Of a DNA stretch of 64,000 bases, positions 45,265 through 54,202 are shown in pieces. This DNA comes from Subtercola endophyticus (GTDB lineage Bacteria; Actinomycetota; Actinomycetes; Actinomycetales; Microbacteriaceae). The notes below the pieces were generated by a model. That model searched no databases. It was not told the DNA's origin and worked only from the letters and a program-made list of their open reading frames with translations. The stretch spans positions 1,178,001 through 1,242,000 of the forward strand of contig NZ_CP087997.1 of the NCBI RefSeq assembly GCF_021044565.1, written 5' to 3'. The position numbers and the translations under genes were made by a program. The stretch's first letter is position 1. Each line of letters opens with the position of its first letter.

Positions 45265-45693
45265 ATGGACCCGTTAACCCTCATAATGCTGGCCGTCTTG
45301 GCCGTACTCATCATCTTCATGGTGCGCAACAGCCGCAAGCGCAAGCGTGAGGCAGAAGAGCTCACCAACAAGATCACCGAGGGGGCGTACGTCATGACCA
45401 ACTTCGGCGTGTACGGCACGATCCGCACCATCGACATCGAGAACAACTTCATCTTGCTCGAGACCTCGCCCGGCAACGTGCTCAAGGTGCACCGCCAGAC
45501 CGTCACGCGTGTCGTTCCGACCGACGAGCCCGAGGCCATCACCGACGCCGAGACCATCGACGACGAGACCGAACCGGCGTTCGGCGAGCGTATTCACGAA
45601 ACCAAGGCAGAAACATCGGGTACTGTTCTCAACGGCGTTCCGCTCGATGAGAACGGCAAGCCCCGCACCGATTCCACCAAGTCGGGCGAGTAG
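45265..45693 (+). CDS. yajC: Preprotein translocase accessory subunit YajC
   Basis: A 142-residue protein with one N-terminal helix (LTLIMLAVLAVLIIFMV) followed by RNSRKRKREAEE and the conserved VMTNFGVYGTI block. It associates with SecDF in the membrane. The chosen ATG starts MDPL, typical for YajC; an in-frame ATG at 45217 adds 16 residues. An acidic tail extends beyond the usual ~110 residues. Confidence 0.92.
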   Translation: MDPLTLIMLAVLAVLIIFMVRNSRKRKREAEELTNKITEGAYVMTNFGVYGTIRTIDIENNFILLETSPGNVLKVHRQTVTRVVPTDEPEAITDAETIDDETEPAFGERIHETKAETSGTVLNGVPLDENGKPRTDSTKSGE

Positions 45694-45756
45694 TCCTCAA
45701 CCCCGTTCGCGACTTCGTACGACAGTTCTGCCTTCCAGCCTGACCGGCCATAGCTG

Positions 45757-45783
45757 ACCGGTGCTCATTTTCGGCTCACCGGT
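45757..45783 (+). promoter_or_regulatory. Hairpin in the yajC-secD gap
   Basis: ACCGGTG and CACCGGT form a seven-bp stem with a 13-base loop containing TTTT. It has no T-run after it and sits 46 bp before secD; it may be an attenuator or processing site. Confidence 0.35.
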
Positions 45784-45828
45784 GCAGTACAGTTTCACGG
45801 AGCCGTTATAGAAAGCTGAGTTTCGCAG

Positions 45829-47733
45829 GTGGCAAAATCAACCGCCGTCAAGAAAGCCAGGCGCACCCTCGTCTGGCTGCTTGTCATCTTCATCGCCCTC
45901 GCCGGCGTCAACGCTGCAGGGGCGATCTGGGGTGGCGGTTCATGGCTGCCGAAACTCGGCCTCGACCTCGAGGGCGGCACCGAGATCATTCTCGCGCCGA
46001 AGCTCGAGACGGGTCAGACGGTTTCTGACGACCAGGTGTCGCAGGCGGTGTCGATCATCCGGCAGCGCGTCGACGCCAGCGGCGTATCTGAGGCGCAGAT
46101 CTCCACCCAGGGCGGCCAGAACATTGTCGTTTCGATTCCGGGCACGCCAGACGCCGCGACTCTTGCTCGCATCGAGGCGTCGGCGAAGCTCGAGTTCCGG
46201 CCGGTTCTGGTGACCGACACGGCGACCGTACCGACCACCACGCCCACGCCAGGCCTTGACAGCACGCCGACGGCCTCCCCGACGAATGCCAGCGATCTCT
46301 CCTGGGTCACCCCGGCGCTCGAAGACCAGTTCTTGAACATCGACTGCTCTTCGACAGCAGCCACGGATGCCGGCCAGGCCCCCGCAGAACAGCCTCTCGT
46401 CGCCTGTGGTGACGACGGCGCGAAGTACATCCTCGGCCCCGTCGAGGTATCGGGTGAGACCGTCACGAACGCCACGAGCGGTGTCGCTCAGACCAGCTCG
46501 GGCGCTTCGACCGGCCAGTACGTCGTCAACATCTTCTTCAACGACCAAGGCACCAGCGAATTCGCCAACGTCACGACCCGTCTCTCCGGCCTGACCGGCG
46601 CCCAGAACCAGTTCGCCATCGTGCTCGACGGCAAGGTCATCTCGGCACCTCGCACGCTCGCGGTCATCACCAACGGCCAGCCGCAGATCTCGGGCAACTT
46701 CACCGCTGAGACGTCGAAGACCCTCGCCGATCAGCTGAAGTTCGGCGCGCTGCCCATCAGCTTCACGGTGCAGAGCCAGAACACCATCTCCGCCACGCTC
46801 GGCTCGACGCAGCTCATCAGCGGCCTGATCGCCGGTCTTATCGGGCTCATCCTGGTGGTCGGCTACTCGATTCTGCAGTACCGCGTACTCGGCGCTGTGA
46901 CCATCGCCTCGCTCGTCGTCGCCGGTACCCTGACGTTCCTCGTCGTCGACCTCTTATCGTGGCGAGCCGGCTTCCGGCTCTCGCTCGCCGGTGTCGCCGG
47001 TCTTATCGTGGCCATCGGTATCACAGCGGACTCGTTCATCGTGTACTTCGAGCGAATACGCGACGAGTTACGCGATGGCAGAGGTCTCGAATCTGCCGTT
47101 CAGGCGGGCTGGAAGCGGGCGATCCGAACGATTTTCGCCTCCGACTTCATCAACCTGATGGCCGCCGTGGTGCTTTACATCTTGGCCGTCGGCAGCGTGA
47201 AGGGCTTCGCCCTCACCCTCGGTATGACCACGGTCATCGACCTCGTCGTCGTGATCATGTTCACCCATCCGATCATGACGCTGCTCGCCGAGCTGCCCTT
47301 CTTCCGAGACGGACACAAAGCGAGCGGACTCGATCCGCGCCAGCTCGGTGCTGTGTATCGCGGTCGAGCGCAGTTCAAAACGCCGACCCCGGCTGTCGCG
47401 CGCGGCAAGCAGGCCTCGTCGAGCCGCGAAGCCGCACGTCGGCAGACAATCGCCGAGCGCCGCGCTGCCGGCGGGTCGACGTTGGTCATCGAGTCGCCGC
47501 CCGAGGCGCCCGAAACCGACATCGCAATCGACACGTCGCCCGAAATCGACGTCCCCGTGACATCCAGTGCTCCCGCCGACGATGCCACACCTACGGTCGG
47601 CCCGAACAACGATTCGGATGCCGCGACCGATTCGAGCTCAGCCACTCCGAGCTCAGCCACTCCGAGTACACCCAACCCGAGCACACCCAAACCGCCCGTG
47701 CGAAAGCCGTCGCCGAAGAGAAAGAAGCGCTGA
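45829..47733 (+). CDS. secD: Protein translocase subunit SecD
   Basis: A 634-residue membrane protein with six helices. N-terminal LGLDLEGGTEIILAP and the large extracytoplasmic P1 domain precede GVAGLIVAIGITADSFIVYFERIRDELR, the signature of helices 4-5. Actinobacterial insertion in P1 is Thr/Ser-Pro rich (~130-160). The C-terminal ~150 residues are a Ser/Thr/Pro-rich extension ending in basic residues PKRKKR, encoded in part by GAGCTCAGCCACTCC repeats, and not part of the core. GTG start. One base overlaps secF. Confidence 0.95.
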   Translation: MAKSTAVKKARRTLVWLLVIFIALAGVNAAGAIWGGGSWLPKLGLDLEGGTEIILAPKLETGQTVSDDQVSQAVSIIRQRVDASGVSEAQISTQGGQNIVVSIPGTPDAATLARIEASAKLEFRPVLVTDTATVPTTTPTPGLDSTPTASPTNASDLSWVTPALEDQFLNIDCSSTAATDAGQAPAEQPLVACGDDGAKYILGPVEVSGETVTNATSGVAQTSSGASTGQYVVNIFFNDQGTSEFANVTTRLSGLTGAQNQFAIVLDGKVISAPRTLAVITNGQPQISGNFTAETSKTLADQLKFGALPISFTVQSQNTISATLGSTQLISGLIAGLIGLILVVGYSILQYRVLGAVTIASLVVAGTLTFLVVDLLSWRAGFRLSLAGVAGLIVAIGITADSFIVYFERIRDELRDGRGLESAVQAGWKRAIRTIFASDFINLMAAVVLYILAVGSVKGFALTLGMTTVIDLVVVIMFTHPIMTLLAELPFFRDGHKASGLDPRQLGAVYRGRAQFKTPTPAVARGKQASSSREAARRQTIAERRAAGGSTLVIESPPEAPETDIAIDTSPEIDVPVTSSAPADDATPTVGPNNDSDAATDSSSATPSSATPSTPNPSTPKPPVRKPSPKRKKR

Positions 47734-48758
47734 TGGCTCGCATGAGCGACCTGGGTAACGACCTTTACACAGGCAAGAAGTCCTTCAACATCGTCGGTCG
47801 ATGGAAGCTGTGGTTCGGCATCGCGATCGTGCTCATTCTGATCTCGGTGATCGGGCCCTTCCTGCGCGGCGGGTTCGTGTTCGGCATCGAGTTCCGCGGT
47901 GGTTCACAGTTCTCCATCACGCAAGTCGCCGACCAGAGCCAGCAGCTCGGAATCGACGCCGTCAAGTCGGTGGATCCCTCTGTGGTTCCTGCGGTGACCA
48001 CGCTCGGCCAGAATGGTGTGCGAATTCAGACCGACCAGCTGAGTGACGCTGAGAGCAGCCAGGTTCAAGATGCACTCGCTGCGGCGTACAACGTCGCTCC
48101 GACAGACGTCACCTACAACTTCATCGGGCCGACCTGGGGTGCAGACATCACCGGGCAGGCGATCCGAGGGCTGTTGATCTTCCTCGCGCTGGCGGCCATC
48201 TTCATGGCCATCTACTTTCGAACGTGGAAGATGGCGGCCGCAGCGATGATCGCGCTGCTGCACGACCTCGTCATCACCGCGGGAATCTACGGAATAACCG
48301 GCTTCGAAATCACCCCGGCTGCCGTCATCGGCTTCTTGACGATTCTCGGCTACTCGCTTTACGACACGGTCGTAGTGTTCGACAAGATCCGCGAGAATAC
48401 CCGTCAGATGGGCGAGAAACCGACACGTACGTTCAGCGAGACGGTGAACCTCGCCGTCAACCAGACCCTGGTGCGGTCGCTGAACACCTCGGTCGTGGCC
48501 ATGCTGCCCGTGGCATCCATTCTCTTCATCGGGGCCTTCGTGCTCGGCGCCGGAACGTTGCGCGACATCTCGCTCGCACTGCTCATCGGTATCTTCGTGG
48601 GCACCTACTCCACGATCTTCATCGCCTCGCCGATGTACGCACTGTTCCGCAGCAGCGAGCAGAAGATCAAGAAGCAGGATGCCCGGGTGCTCGCCGTGCG
48701 AGCGCAGAACGCGGCCGTGGCAGACACCGCTGCGCAGAACGAAAGCATTTCGGCCTAG
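47733..48758 (+). CDS. secF: Protein translocase subunit SecF
   Basis: A 341-residue partner of SecD with six helices. FVFGIEFRGGSQFSI opens the periplasmic part, and GYSLYDTVVVFDKIREN marks the helix 4-5 loop. ATG at 47733 overlaps the secD stop (TGATG); ATG 47742 is three codons downstream. SecDF uses proton motive force to help Sec export. Confidence 0.95.
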   Translation: MARMSDLGNDLYTGKKSFNIVGRWKLWFGIAIVLILISVIGPFLRGGFVFGIEFRGGSQFSITQVADQSQQLGIDAVKSVDPSVVPAVTTLGQNGVRIQTDQLSDAESSQVQDALAAAYNVAPTDVTYNFIGPTWGADITGQAIRGLLIFLALAAIFMAIYFRTWKMAAAAMIALLHDLVITAGIYGITGFEITPAAVIGFLTILGYSLYDTVVVFDKIRENTRQMGEKPTRTFSETVNLAVNQTLVRSLNTSVVAMLPVASILFIGAFVLGAGTLRDISLALLIGIFVGTYSTIFIASPMYALFRSSEQKIKKQDARVLAVRAQNAAVADTAAQNESISA

Positions 48759-48853
48759 CCGGCGTGCAATTCGCCGCGCAGGAGCCCGGGCTGAGAGCGA
48801 ACACGCGCGTGGGCGTACGCCGCCGAGTGCGATAATGAATTCGGAGGCGGCCC

Positions 48854-51109
48854 ATGACTGAAACCGTTGCACCGACCAATGCGTCGCTGCGAAGGCTCGT
48901 GCCGCGCCTCTTCTCTCGCGCCCAGCCCGCTGGCGCCGTCGACACCCTGATCAGAACGGTACGGGCCAATCACCCGAAGGCCGATCTCAGCATCATCGAG
49001 CGTGCGTACACGGTGGCTGAACGGGCTCACGACGGCCAGAAACGCCGCTCGGGCGAGCCTTACATCACGCATCCGGTAGCAGTGGCACAGATTCTGGCCG
49101 AGCTCGGCATGGGCACCAAGGCCGTCGCCGCCGCACTGCTGCACGACACTGTCGAAGACACCGACTATCGACTCGACGACCTTCGAGCGGAGTTCGGCGA
49201 CGAGGTGGCCATGCTCGTGGATGGCGTCACCAAGCTCGACAAGGTGAAGTACGGCGAAAGCGCGCAGGCCGAAACGGTGCGCAAGATGATCGTGGCCATG
49301 TCGAAAGACATCCGCGTGCTCATCATCAAACTCGCCGACCGCCTGCACAACGCCCGCACCTGGGGCTTCGTCTCAACCGAATCCGCGACGCGTAAGGCGC
49401 AGGAGACGCTCGAGATCTACGCGCCGCTGGCACATCGGCTGGGCATCCAGGCCATCAAGTGGGAGCTCGAAGACCTGTCTTTCGCTGTTCTTTCACCGAA
49501 GCTCTATGTCGAGATCGAGAATCTCGTTCGCCAGCGCACGCCACAGCGCGAGGAGTACGTGCAGCAGGTCATCGACCTGGTCACCGAAGACCTGAAGTCG
49601 TCGAAGATTCGCGGCAAGGTTGCCGGCCGGCCGAAGCAGTACTACTCGATCTACCAGAAGATGATCGTGCGCGGTCGCGAGTTCGACGAGATCTACGACC
49701 TGGTGGGCATCCGTGTGCTCGTGAACTCGGTGCGCGACTGTTACGCCGTGCTCGGGTCGATCCACGCGCGGTGGACGCCAATGCCGGGCCGCTTCAAGGA
49801 TTACATCGCGACGCCGAAGTTCAACCTCTACCAGTCGCTGCACACCACGGTGGTCGGGCCGGGTGGCCGTGCGGTCGAGATTCAGATTCGCACCAACGAG
49901 ATGCACCAACGTGCCGAGTTCGGTGTGGCCGCGCACTGGAAGTACAAAGAGCGCGTCAACTCGGGCAAGACCAGCGGGGTAGACGACCGTGGCGACGCCG
50001 ACATGGCGTGGCTCGCCCGTATTTCCGACTGGCAAGCCGAGACCGTCGATCCCGGCGAATTCCTCGACTCGCTGCGCTTCGAGATCGGTGCCAAAGAGGT
50101 CTACGTCTTCACGCCCAAGGGCCGAGTCATCGGTCTGCCGGCGGGCGCCACCCCGGTCGACTTCGCCTACGCCGTGCACACCGAGGTCGGTCACCGCACG
50201 ATGGGGGCGAAGGTCAACGGTCGGCTCGTGCCGCTCGAGAGCACGCTGACGACGGGTGACGTGGTCGAGGTGTTCACCTCGAAGAATCCCGACTCTGGGC
50301 CCAGCCAGGACTGGCTGAGCTTCGTGCAGAGCCCGCGTGCTCGCAACAAGATTCGTCAGTGGTTCACGAAAGAACGCCGTGACGAGGCCATCGAACAGGG
50401 TCGCGACTCGATCGCCCGCGCGATGCGAAAGCAGAACCTGCCGTTGCAGAAGCTGATGAGCCAAGACGCCTTCACCGAGGTGGCCGCTCAGCTGAGTTAC
50501 AACAACGTCGAAGCGCTGTACGCCGCCATCGGCGAGGGACACGTCTCGACGCAGTCGGTCATCGAGAAAGTGCTGCAGTCACTGCAGGCCGAAGTCGAGA
50601 GCGACGACAGCGACCTCGAGGTCGTCGTCGGCAGCCGGCGACCGCGTTCGACCCACAGCGAATCGGGCGTGCTTGTGCGTGGGGCCCCCGACATTCTGGT
50701 CAAGCTCGCCAAGTGCTGCACGCCCGTTCCCGGCGACGACATCGTGGGATTCGTGACCCGTGGCACTGGTGTCTCCGTGCACCAGAGTGACTGCCACAAC
50801 GTGCAGTCGCTGCTGCAGGAGCCCGAGCGCATGATCGAGGTCGAATGGGCGCCGTCATCGAAGAGCGTCTTCCTCGTTCAGATCCAGGTTGAGGCTCTCG
50901 ACCGTTCCGGGCTGCTCTCCGACGTCACGCGGGTGCTCTCAGAGCACCACGTCAACATTCTCTCGGCGACCGTCAGCACCTCGCGCGATCGTCTCGCCAT
51001 CAGCCGCTTCGTCTTCGAAATGGGCGACACCACGCACCTCGACCGTGTACTCAACGCCGTTCGCCGCATCGACGCCGTCTACGACGTCTATCGCGTCAGC
51101 GGCGGCTGA
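48854..51109 (+). CDS. Bifunctional (p)ppGpp synthetase/hydrolase (RelA/SpoT)
   Basis: A 751-residue RSH protein. The HD hydrolase domain has HDTVEDTDY (~95-105); the synthetase has [16 protein letters not shown] and [16 protein letters not shown]; a TGS domain follows ([14 protein letters not shown]), then a zinc-finger-like [13 protein letters not shown] and a C-terminal ACT domain. Both catalytic halves look intact, so it can make and degrade (p)ppGpp. GGAGGCGGCCC precedes the ATG. The apt gene found between secF and rel in mycobacteria is missing. Confidence 0.96.
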   Translation: MTETVAPTNASLRRLVPRLFSRAQPAGAVDTLIRTVRANHPKADLSIIERAYTVAERAHDGQKRRSGEPYITHPVAVAQILAELGMGTKAVAAALLHDTVEDTDYRLDDLRAEFGDEVAMLVDGVTKLDKVKYGESAQAETVRKMIVAMSKDIRVLIIKLADRLHNARTWGFVSTESATRKAQETLEIYAPLAHRLGIQAIKWELEDLSFAVLSPKLYVEIENLVRQRTPQREEYVQQVIDLVTEDLKSSKIRGKVAGRPKQYYSIYQKMIVRGREFDEIYDLVGIRVLVNSVRDCYAVLGSIHARWTPMPGRFKDYIATPKFNLYQSLHTTVVGPGGRAVEIQIRTNEMHQRAEFGVAAHWKYKERVNSGKTSGVDDRGDADMAWLARISDWQAETVDPGEFLDSLRFEIGAKEVYVFTPKGRVIGLPAGATPVDFAYAVHTEVGHRTMGAKVNGRLVPLESTLTTGDVVEVFTSKNPDSGPSQDWLSFVQSPRARNKIRQWFTKERRDEAIEQGRDSIARAMRKQNLPLQKLMSQDAFTEVAAQLSYNNVEALYAAIGEGHVSTQSVIEKVLQSLQAEVESDDSDLEVVVGSRRPRSTHSESGVLVRGAPDILVKLAKCCTPVPGDDIVGFVTRGTGVSVHQSDCHNVQSLLQEPERMIEVEWAPSSKSVFLVQIQVEALDRSGLLSDVTRVLSEHHVNILSATVSTSRDRLAISRFVFEMGDTTHLDRVLNAVRRIDAVYDVYRVSGG

Positions 51110-51212
51110 CCCGGCGACGCCCCGCCCTGGGCCGTGCCTTGACTGAATAGGCCCGCCCTGCACGAATCGACTTGACGAGTGATAAAAGCTCGCTTTAACG
51201 TTATCGTTGGTC

Positions 51213-51677
51213 ATGCCTGTTGCAACGAATGACTATGCCGACCTCATGTCCATCGTCTTTTCGCTACTGATTTTGCTCTGCATATTCGCCGTTCCGATAG
51301 GCATCGTCGTGTTCTTGCTACTCATGCGCAAGCGTTCGCGACCCATCAGAAACGGCATTGCCGGCACTGCGCGCGTCATTTCGACGTCGTACGCCAGTGG
51401 AGGCGCCGTCTCTGAGAACTGCACCATGAACCTCGTGGTGCAGGCCCCGACGGTTCAGCCGACGGCGGTGCGATGGTTCGGCATGGTACGGCTCTCTCGC
51501 TGGCCGTCGATCGGCGACGACCTTCCGGTGTCGATCGACCCCCGCAACACCCAGAAAGTCTCGGTGCTCTGGAACCAAGTTCCGTCGACCCGCGATCGAG
51601 CTGCAGCGGAGGCGCAGCGGGTCGCCCAATCAATGCGAGACCGTGCATCAGGCGGCGACGGATTCGGCCAACGATAG
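51213..51677 (+). CDS. Small membrane protein of unknown function
   Basis: A 155-residue product with one N-terminal membrane helix (~14-40, FSLLILLCIFAVPIGIVVFLLL), a basic flank RKRSRP and a ~100-residue cytoplasmic domain with beta-like repeats (GTARVIS, VVQAPTVQPTAVRWFGMV, LPVSIDPRNTQKVSVLW). It resembles DUF3592-type small domains only in outline. The start is uncertain; ATG 51213 has no Shine-Dalgarno and ATG 51246 is an alternative. Confidence 0.65.
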   Translation: MPVATNDYADLMSIVFSLLILLCIFAVPIGIVVFLLLMRKRSRPIRNGIAGTARVISTSYASGGAVSENCTMNLVVQAPTVQPTAVRWFGMVRLSRWPSIGDDLPVSIDPRNTQKVSVLWNQVPSTRDRAAAEAQRVAQSMRDRASGGDGFGQR

Positions 51678-51851
51678 TCAACTCTCGGTCGTGACAAGCG
51701 GCGGGGGGTCGGCGATGCTGGCGAAGCCGTCGTCGAGGGCGTAGACCTCGCCGTCGAGGCGGGCGGCGCAGAGTTCGGCTAACGAGAGTCCGTCGACGAA
51801 GGCGGCGAGGTGGTCGGGGATGCGTGCTGTTTGGGGGAGTAGAGCTGTCAT
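51678..51851 (-). pseudogene. N-terminal remnant resembling AbiEi-type antitoxin/DNA-binding proteins
   Basis: A 57-codon frame with a stop abutting the neighbouring plus-strand gene. The LSLAELCAARLDGEVYALDDGF stretch is like the N-terminal part of actinobacterial proteins annotated as type IV (AbiEi) antitoxins, which are normally over 180 residues. Here the rest is missing. GC bias supports past coding. Whether it is still expressed as a mini-protein is unknown; the family call rests on memory of the pattern and is weak. Confidence 0.4.
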
Positions 51852-51958
51852 GCATCCATGATCGAACAACCGGCACCGCGGAATTGCTCAACCGAGCAGA
51901 TCTGTGGAGAACTGCCCAACGCTGCAGCAATCTTCGTGAGTGCTGCTCTGCTCCCGAT

Positions 51959-52017
51959 CTCGCGCGTCGTTTTTCGTCGCTGAGTCACCCGTATAGCAAC
52001 AAAAAACGACGCGCGAG
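51959..52017. repeat. Perfect long inverted repeat (copy 2 of the dispersed palindrome)
   Basis: Arms 51959-51974 and 52002-52017 (CTCGCGCGTCGTTTTT and its exact complement) pair over 16 bases and extend with mismatches to GCT/AGC. The loop is 27 bases or fewer. The T/A tracts would let it end transcription in both directions; the DUF349 gene ends 16 bp away. It closely resembles 105-163. Confidence 0.85.
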
Positions 52018-52032
52018 TGAGGCCGGAACGGA

Positions 52033-53271
52033 TCAGTTCAGGGCGTCGAGCCAGATCTTGCGGGCATCCAGAGCCTCTTGCAGCTCGGCGACCTTGGCCG
52101 CGTCGCCAGCGGCAGAAGCGGCGTCGATCTCGACCTGAAGTTTGGCGATGGCGTCGGTGAGCTGACCGGCGAGGCCTTCGGCCCGCGCCTTCTTCTCGGG
52201 GTTGTTCTTCTGCCAGAAGTCCTCGTCGAGCTTGCGCACGGCGGCCTCGACCCGGCGCAGCCGGTCGTCGACGTTCTTGACCTGATCGCGCGGTACCTTG
52301 CCGATCTCGTCCCAGCGACGCTGAATCGAGGTGAGCTTGTCACGCGCGACCGTACGGTCTTTCTCGGTGAGCAGAGTGTCGGCCTCGGTGAGCAGGGCGA
52401 GCTTCGCCGTGAGGTTCTCAGAGAACTCTTCGTCGTCTTTCGCGACGACCTCGCTGCGGGCGGCGTAAACCGCGTCGCCGGCGGCCTTGAACTTGTCCCA
52501 GAGCTGGTCGTCGACACGCTTGCCGGCGCGGCCTGCGTTCTTCCACTCGACGAGCAGGTCACGGTAGGCGTTCACTCCGTCGGCACCACGGGGGATAAGT
52601 GCTTCGGCGCGCTCGACGAGCTGCTGCTTTTTGCTGCGGGCGTCGCGGTGCGCGTTGTCGAGCTCGGCGAAGAACGCCTTGCGGTGCCCTTCGATGATGG
52701 TGCGAGCATCGCGGAACCGCTTCCACAGTTCACCGGCCTCGGCGCGGGGGAGCCGCGGGCCGTCTTGCTGGTGCTTCTGCCAGCGGGCGAAAAGATCGTC
52801 GAGCCGGGCGGTCACCTGCTTCCACTGCGCCTTCGCCGGGTCTTCGGCGGCCAGCGCCTCGACCTCTTCGACGATCGCGGTGCGCTCAGTGATCGCTTCG
52901 GCGAGCTGAGCCTTCGTCTCGACCTGCTGTTGCTCGGTGAGCGACGAGACAACGACGGTCAGGGCATCCACTCGCTTCTTCAGCGCGGCGAGGTCGCCGA
53001 TGGCGTTCGCCGTCTCGATGGCGCCCGAGAGCGATGAGACCGCTTTGGAGACGTCGGCGGCCGATGCGCCGCGCTTGACCCGCTGCTCGAGCAGGGTGAC
53101 CTGCCCGGCCAGGTCGGTGTACTTGCGTTCGAAGTAGGCGAGCGCCTCTTCGGGAGTGCCGTCGGGGTATTGGCCGACGACACGCTCGCCCGAAGCCTCA
53201 CGCAGATAAACCGTTCCGGTTTCGTCTACGCGGCCCCACGGGTGCTGGTCACTACTGATCACGAAATTCAC
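52033..53271 (-). CDS. DUF349 family protein
   Basis: A 412-residue, strongly helical protein with coiled-coil character and several DUF349 repeats (motifs such as WKQVTARLDDLFARWQ, LWDKFKAAGDAVYAAR, RRWDEIGKVPRDQ with the recurring W...I/L..). Function of the family is unsettled. The N-terminal ~40 residues (GRVDETGTVYLREASGERVVGQYPDG) form a separate small domain usual in actinobacteria. It begins one base after the cyclophilin gene stop, so both share a transcript. Confidence 0.88.
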   Translation of the reverse strand: MNFVISSDQHPWGRVDETGTVYLREASGERVVGQYPDGTPEEALAYFERKYTDLAGQVTLLEQRVKRGASAADVSKAVSSLSGAIETANAIGDLAALKKRVDALTVVVSSLTEQQQVETKAQLAEAITERTAIVEEVEALAAEDPAKAQWKQVTARLDDLFARWQKHQQDGPRLPRAEAGELWKRFRDARTIIEGHRKAFFAELDNAHRDARSKKQQLVERAEALIPRGADGVNAYRDLLVEWKNAGRAGKRVDDQLWDKFKAAGDAVYAARSEVVAKDDEEFSENLTAKLALLTEADTLLTEKDRTVARDKLTSIQRRWDEIGKVPRDQVKNVDDRLRRVEAAVRKLDEDFWQKNNPEKKARAEGLAGQLTDAIAKLQVEIDAASAAGDAAKVAELQEALDARKIWLDALN

Positions 53272-53272
53272 C

Positions 53273-54067
53273 CTACTGCACGGTGAGGCCGGTGATAGTG
53301 GTGGCGACGGCGGGCTTCTCGGTTCCCGACTGCACTCCGGCCGCGATGACGTCGGTCTGCAGCGTCGGCATTCCGCTCGTCACATTGCCGATGACCGTGT
53401 ACCCGCCGGCAGTGTCGGCCGGAATCGTGCTGTCTTGGTAGACGATGAAGAACTGGCTGCCCTGGCTGTAGGCCGCATCCGACTGACGAGCCATGGCGAT
53501 GGTGCCCGCAGGGTAGACGTTGTCGGCGGGTGCGTTCTCGACCGGGCCGTAGTAGTACCCCGGGCCGCCGCTGCCGTCGCCGTTCGGGTCGCCGCACTGC
53601 AAGACGTAGATGCCGGTCGTGGTGAGGCGGTGGCACGTGAGCCCGGTGTAGAAACCGGCCTGCGCGAGTGAGATGAACGACGAGACGGCTTGCGGGGCCG
53701 CTGCTCCGTCGAGCGTGATGGCGAGCGGGATGTTCGTGTTGAGGGTCATCGTGCCCGTCCACGGGCGCCCCTCTGCGAGGGTCGACGACGGCACGTTTCC
53801 GCTGTTCGCGGAGGCGTTGGGGGTGGCGGCCGCCGTCGGTGCGACCGACGCCGAGGCCTCCGGAACGGGCATTCCCGGTCCGCTCGAGAAGTAGAAGACC
53901 TGCACCACGATGGCGGCGATGATCACGACGAGCCCGACGATGACCGAGAGGAGGTTGTCACGCTTGCGACGAGTGATCTGTTTCGCGTGCACGGTCTGGC
54001 GAGCCTGGTAATTGCGCAGTCGCTGCTTCGACTCGCGCGCCTCGCGCTCGGAATTGCTGGGTGCCAC
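53273..54067 (-). CDS. Membrane-anchored cyclophilin-type peptidyl-prolyl isomerase
   Basis: A 264-residue protein: a charged N-terminus (~1-38), one membrane helix (NLLSVIVGLVVIIAAIVVQVFYF), a Ser/Ala/Pro linker (~62-90) and a cyclophilin domain (~100-264) with FTGLTCHRL-like HRLTTTGIYVLQCGDPNGDG and SQFFIVYQDS. It assists folding of exported proteins. GTG at 54067 is chosen because GGAGGATCC precedes it. Similar cyclophilins lie next to rel in mycobacteria. Confidence 0.92.
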   Translation of the reverse strand: MAPSNSEREARESKQRLRNYQARQTVHAKQITRRKRDNLLSVIVGLVVIIAAIVVQVFYFSSGPGMPVPEASASVAPTAAATPNASANSGNVPSSTLAEGRPWTGTMTLNTNIPLAITLDGAAAPQAVSSFISLAQAGFYTGLTCHRLTTTGIYVLQCGDPNGDGSGGPGYYYGPVENAPADNVYPAGTIAMARQSDAAYSQGSQFFIVYQDSTIPADTAGGYTVIGNVTSGMPTLQTDVIAAGVQSGTEKPAVATTITGLTVQ

Positions 54068-54202
54068 GGATCCTCCACTGCCCGCGAAACGGGTCAGAAC
54101 TTGTAGTGCCTGTTCCGCTGCCGAAAAGCACCGGACCCCCGAGAACTTTAGCTCGCTGATCAAAATACGTCGAAATCGCGTGTCGGTGGCTGCGACTAGC
54201 CT

